Source: an uncultured Eubacteriales bacterium
GTDB taxonomy: Bacteria; Bacillota; Clostridia; Peptostreptococcales; Anaerovoracaceae
Assembly (NCBI GenBank): GCA_910583765.1
Contig: CAJTYS010000050.1
Location: 1 to 25,968, forward strand
DNA: 25,968 bases
Direction: 5' to 3'
The notes beneath the pieces are model-generated. The model was not told the origin of the DNA. It made no database searches and was given only the letters and a program-made list of their open reading frames with translations. The translations under genes and the position numbers were made by a program. Positions 23,858 to 25,968 of this stretch are shown piece after piece; position 1 is the stretch's first letter, and every line of letters starts with the position of its first letter.

Positions 23858-24211
23858 TTACAGCCCTGGGATGCCCAGGCTTCCTGTGAGTTTGCCCATC
23901 TCGTTTTGTGAGATTTCCTCCATCTGCCGCAGCGCTTCGTTGGCTGCCACTAAAATCAGATCCTGGAGCATCTCAATATCATCAGGGTCCACGACTTCTG
24001 GCTTGATTTCAATATTTTTAATTTCTTTCTTCCCGCTGACAGTCACAGTCACCGCGCCGCCGCCAGAGGTGGCCGTTGTCTCCATCTGATCGATCTCGTT
24101 TTGCAGTTCTTCCATCTGTCTCTGCATGGCCTGCATCTGCTGCATCTGTTTCTGCATGTTGCCCATGCCGCCGGCTTTTGGTTTTTTTCCGGCTCTCATT
24201 CCTCTTCCCAT
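23858..24211 (-). CDS. ybaB: YbaB/EbfC-family nucleoid-associated protein
   Basis: Encodes 117 residues of a small DNA-binding protein that forms dimers and is nearly always encoded between dnaX and recR. A basic N-terminus (MGRGMRAGKKPK) and a Met/Gln-rich helix (about 18-46) lead to the conserved VTVTVSGKKEIKNIEIKPEV and a C-terminal helix. The short N-terminal basic extension is a small departure from the usual start near MGNMQKQMQQMQ; the first ATG is chosen because AAAGGAG lies 6 nt upstream. The gap to dnaX is 12 bp. Confidence 0.95.
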   Translation of the reverse strand: MGRGMRAGKKPKAGGMGNMQKQMQQMQAMQRQMEELQNEIDQMETTATSGGGAVTVTVSGKKEIKNIEIKPEVVDPDDIEMLQDLILVAANEALRQMEEISQNEMGKLTGSLGIPGL

Positions 24212-24223
24212 TTGATTCTCCTT

Positions 24224-25840
24224 TTACTCGATTTCTATATTCAGGCCCAGCTTTTGCCCGGCTTTTTCTGCGATTTTTTCAACACTTTCCGGTTTGCGGC
24301 AGTCCTTGTCCTCCTCCATGGCGCACCGAAGGCCTCTGCGCTTTCCAGTATGTTTTTCCATCAGATCCTCCAGGACCTGCCTGTTGTTTTCCACATAGCC
24401 TGCCACAGCGCTGTTGGAGGCTATCAAGGAAAAAGTTTCGTCTGTGATTTCTGTCAGCCTAGTTCCGCTTCGGATCAGATTGAAACTGCCTCTGGAGGTC
24501 TCTGCCTCTTCAAAAATGGTGTGCCACAAGCTGTCATAATCAAAGCTTTTCTCTGGCCTGGGGGCTGCTGTTTCTTTTGGCTCCAAAGCGCCTGATGATT
24601 GGCCTTGACCTTCCTGCGGCATGGCGTCCATTGGCCCTTGGCCGCTCTCTTTTGGCGCGGCCATTGAAACATCTCGGATTTCATGAACCGCGGCAGCGCC
24701 GCTTGCTGAACGCTGGCGCGCGGGCTGTGGCTGTCTGGCAGGCATCTTAGCTGGCTCGATCAGGTCCGTGGCCATTTTCACGATGCACAGCTCCAGCAGG
24801 ATCCTTGGCTGCGTGGACCATTTGGCTTCGGACATGGTCCGTGAAAGCTCGATGATGCCATGATTGATATCCGCAAGATCTAGGCTGTCGCTCTGACGGC
24901 GGATGCGCTCTACGTTTTCCGGTGACAGGTTCAGCATGTCTTCGGGTCTTTTGATGAATTTGGTGATCAAAAGGTTCCGATAATGAGACACCCAGTCCTT
25001 CATGAACTGGCGCACGTCTTTTCCATCCGCCAAAATCTGTTCTAACAGCAGCAAAGCCTCCGCAGGCTGCTGCAGGGTGATCTTGTCCGTCAATTCTATA
25101 AAGACTTCTTCCCCTGCTGTGCCTAAAAATTCCAGCACGTCCCCTCGCTCCACTGTGTTTTGCCCACCGGAGATGCATTGGTCCAAAATGCTCAGTCCGT
25201 CCCGCACGGAACCGTCCGCGTTGGCGGCGATGAGCCGCAGCGCGCCTTGGGAAACTTGGATCCCTTTTTGCTGACAGATCTGGTCCATGCCTTTTGTCAG
25301 GGTCTCCTCTGGCACTCTCTTGAAATCCAGACGCATGCATCTGGATAAAATAGTGGCCGGAAGCTTTTGGGGCTCTGTGGTGGCCAATATGAACATCACG
25401 TTCTCCGGCGGTTCTTCCAAAGTCTTGAGCAGCGCGTTGAAAGCGCCTGTGGACAGCATATGCACTTCATCTACGATATACACTTTTTTGCTGCCTACGG
25501 CAGGCGGATATTTGACGCTTTCCCGCAGCTCCCTGATGTTTTCCACCCCATTGTTGGAAGCCGCGTCAATCTCGATCACGTCCATAAAGGTCCCGTCCTT
25601 GATGGCCTTACAGTTGGCGCAGGTCCCGCAGGGCTTTCCTTCCTGAGAAAGGCAGTTGACACCTTTTGCCAGGATCCTGGCAGTGGTGGTCTTTCCGGTC
25701 CCTCTGGTGCCGCAGAACAGGTAGGCGTGGCTCACGGAATCCGTGGCCAGCTGGTTTTTCAAAATTTTTATGATGTGTTCTTGTCCCAGTATCTCGTCAA
25801 AGATCTCCGGCCTATAGGCCCTGTATAAAGCCGTGTACAT
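24224..25840 (-). CDS. dnaX: DNA polymerase III subunit gamma/tau
   Basis: Encodes 538 residues of the clamp-loader ATPase that ties the sliding clamp loader to the replicase. The AAA+ module has Walker A GTRGTGKT (44-51), Walker B with D124-E125 in VYIVDEVHML, and the arginine-finger SRC motif (166-168). The zinc-binding cysteines are C63, C71, C74 and C77. The conserved part ends near residue 360, then comes a Pro/Gln/Ala-rich linker and a tau-like C-terminal domain. The start is ATG at 25838-25840 with GAGAGGA upstream; the frame stays open into the SRP RNA gene but that part is not protein. No slippery heptamer for a gamma form was noticed. Confidence 0.96.
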   Translation of the reverse strand: MYTALYRAYRPEIFDEILGQEHIIKILKNQLATDSVSHAYLFCGTRGTGKTTTARILAKGVNCLSQEGKPCGTCANCKAIKDGTFMDVIEIDAASNNGVENIRELRESVKYPPAVGSKKVYIVDEVHMLSTGAFNALLKTLEEPPENVMFILATTEPQKLPATILSRCMRLDFKRVPEETLTKGMDQICQQKGIQVSQGALRLIAANADGSVRDGLSILDQCISGGQNTVERGDVLEFLGTAGEEVFIELTDKITLQQPAEALLLLEQILADGKDVRQFMKDWVSHYRNLLITKFIKRPEDMLNLSPENVERIRRQSDSLDLADINHGIIELSRTMSEAKWSTQPRILLELCIVKMATDLIEPAKMPARQPQPARQRSASGAAAVHEIRDVSMAAPKESGQGPMDAMPQEGQGQSSGALEPKETAAPRPEKSFDYDSLWHTIFEEAETSRGSFNLIRSGTRLTEITDETFSLIASNSAVAGYVENNRQVLEDLMEKHTGKRRGLRCAMEEDKDCRKPESVEKIAEKAGQKLGLNIEIE

Positions 25841-25862
25841 ATCCGTCCTCTCTTGCTTGCTC

Positions 25863-25910
25863 CAAAAAACAAATTGCCCTTTGAAAGCTCCGCCAGGCGC
25901 TGGCAAAGGC
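25863..25910 (-). terminator. Terminator of the SRP RNA gene
   Basis: CCCTTTG (25877-25883) pairs with CAAAGGC (25904-25910), with a one-base end mismatch, and an inner stem GCCAG/CTGGC (25892-25896 with 25900-25904). On the minus strand GTTTTTTGG follows 7-8 nt later. Because its stem overlaps the last bases of the RNA, the exact 3' end of the RNA is uncertain. Confidence 0.55.
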
Positions 25911-25968
25911 TGATCTGCGGCACATAAGAGCTTCCGCTTATTGCTGCTTCCTTCCGGACCTGACAAGG
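25905..25968 (-). ncRNA. ffs: Signal recognition particle RNA, 3' part (partial)
   Basis: The minus strand enters the window with CCTTGTCAGGTCCGGAAGG directly followed by AAGCAGCAATAAG, the conserved helix 8 core that binds Ffh, and later GTGCCGCAG. This matches the Bacillus scRNA. The 5' half lies outside the window, so the small (4.5S-like) and large (Alu-containing) forms cannot be told apart. Its place directly before dnaX is the Bacillus arrangement (scr-dnaX). Confidence 0.9.

Noticed and set aside
25841..25966. Upstream extension of the dnaX frame
   Set aside because: The added codons are the SRP RNA 3' part and its terminator; the family start MYTALYRAYRP has a ribosome binding site of its own.

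Overview
The window is a stretch of a low-to-middle GC Firmicutes (Bacillota) chromosome, most likely an anaerobic member of the Clostridia. This rests on the Firmicutes-type S12 with its insertion before the PQKRGVCT motif, the SRP RNA-dnaX-ybaB-recR-bofA gene order known from Bacillus, AGGAGG-type ribosome binding sites throughout, and an energy-converting [NiFe] hydrogenase. A placement near the Peptostreptococcales/Anaerovoracaceae is only a guess. Every gene I can support lies on the minus strand, so transcription runs from high to low coordinates.

Region by region in the direction of transcription. (1) 25968-22779: the 3' part of the SRP RNA, dnaX, ybaB, recR and bofA, the classical DNA-maintenance and sporulation cluster. 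(2) 22562-19024: two unrelated APC-superfamily permeases, each with its own promoter, separated by a run of strong hairpins. (3) 18631-13050: a compact six-gene echABCDEF operon for a membrane-bound group 4 [NiFe] hydrogenase. Its last gene is an enlarged EchF carrying six [4Fe-4S] motifs instead of the usual two. (4) 12785-12285: a lone hotdog-fold thioesterase with its own consensus promoter. (5) 12162-1: rpmG-secE-nusG-rplKAJL-rpoBC-rpsL-(rpsG), the core translation and transcription supercluster, with an L10 leader, an rplL-rpoB attenuator-like hairpin and internal promoters before rpoB and rpsL.

Working together: Ech would oxidise reduced ferredoxin with proton reduction and couple this to ion pumping. 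With two amino acid or polyamine-type permeases next to it, this fits a fermenter of amino acids, but the metabolic link is inference. The supercluster makes the ribosomal stalk, L1/L11, the protein-export subunit SecE, NusG and the two large RNA polymerase subunits.

The most unusual things seen are: the threefold-repeated ferredoxin module in EchF; long, strongly acidic, disordered-looking extensions on three proteins of one machine (NusG N-terminus, RpoB C-terminus, RpoC C-terminus); predicted 5'-terminal hairpins on two transcripts; and sequence words shared between the ech and permease promoter regions. No mobile element, CRISPR array, tRNA or rRNA gene was seen. I found no convincing completely new multi-gene system.
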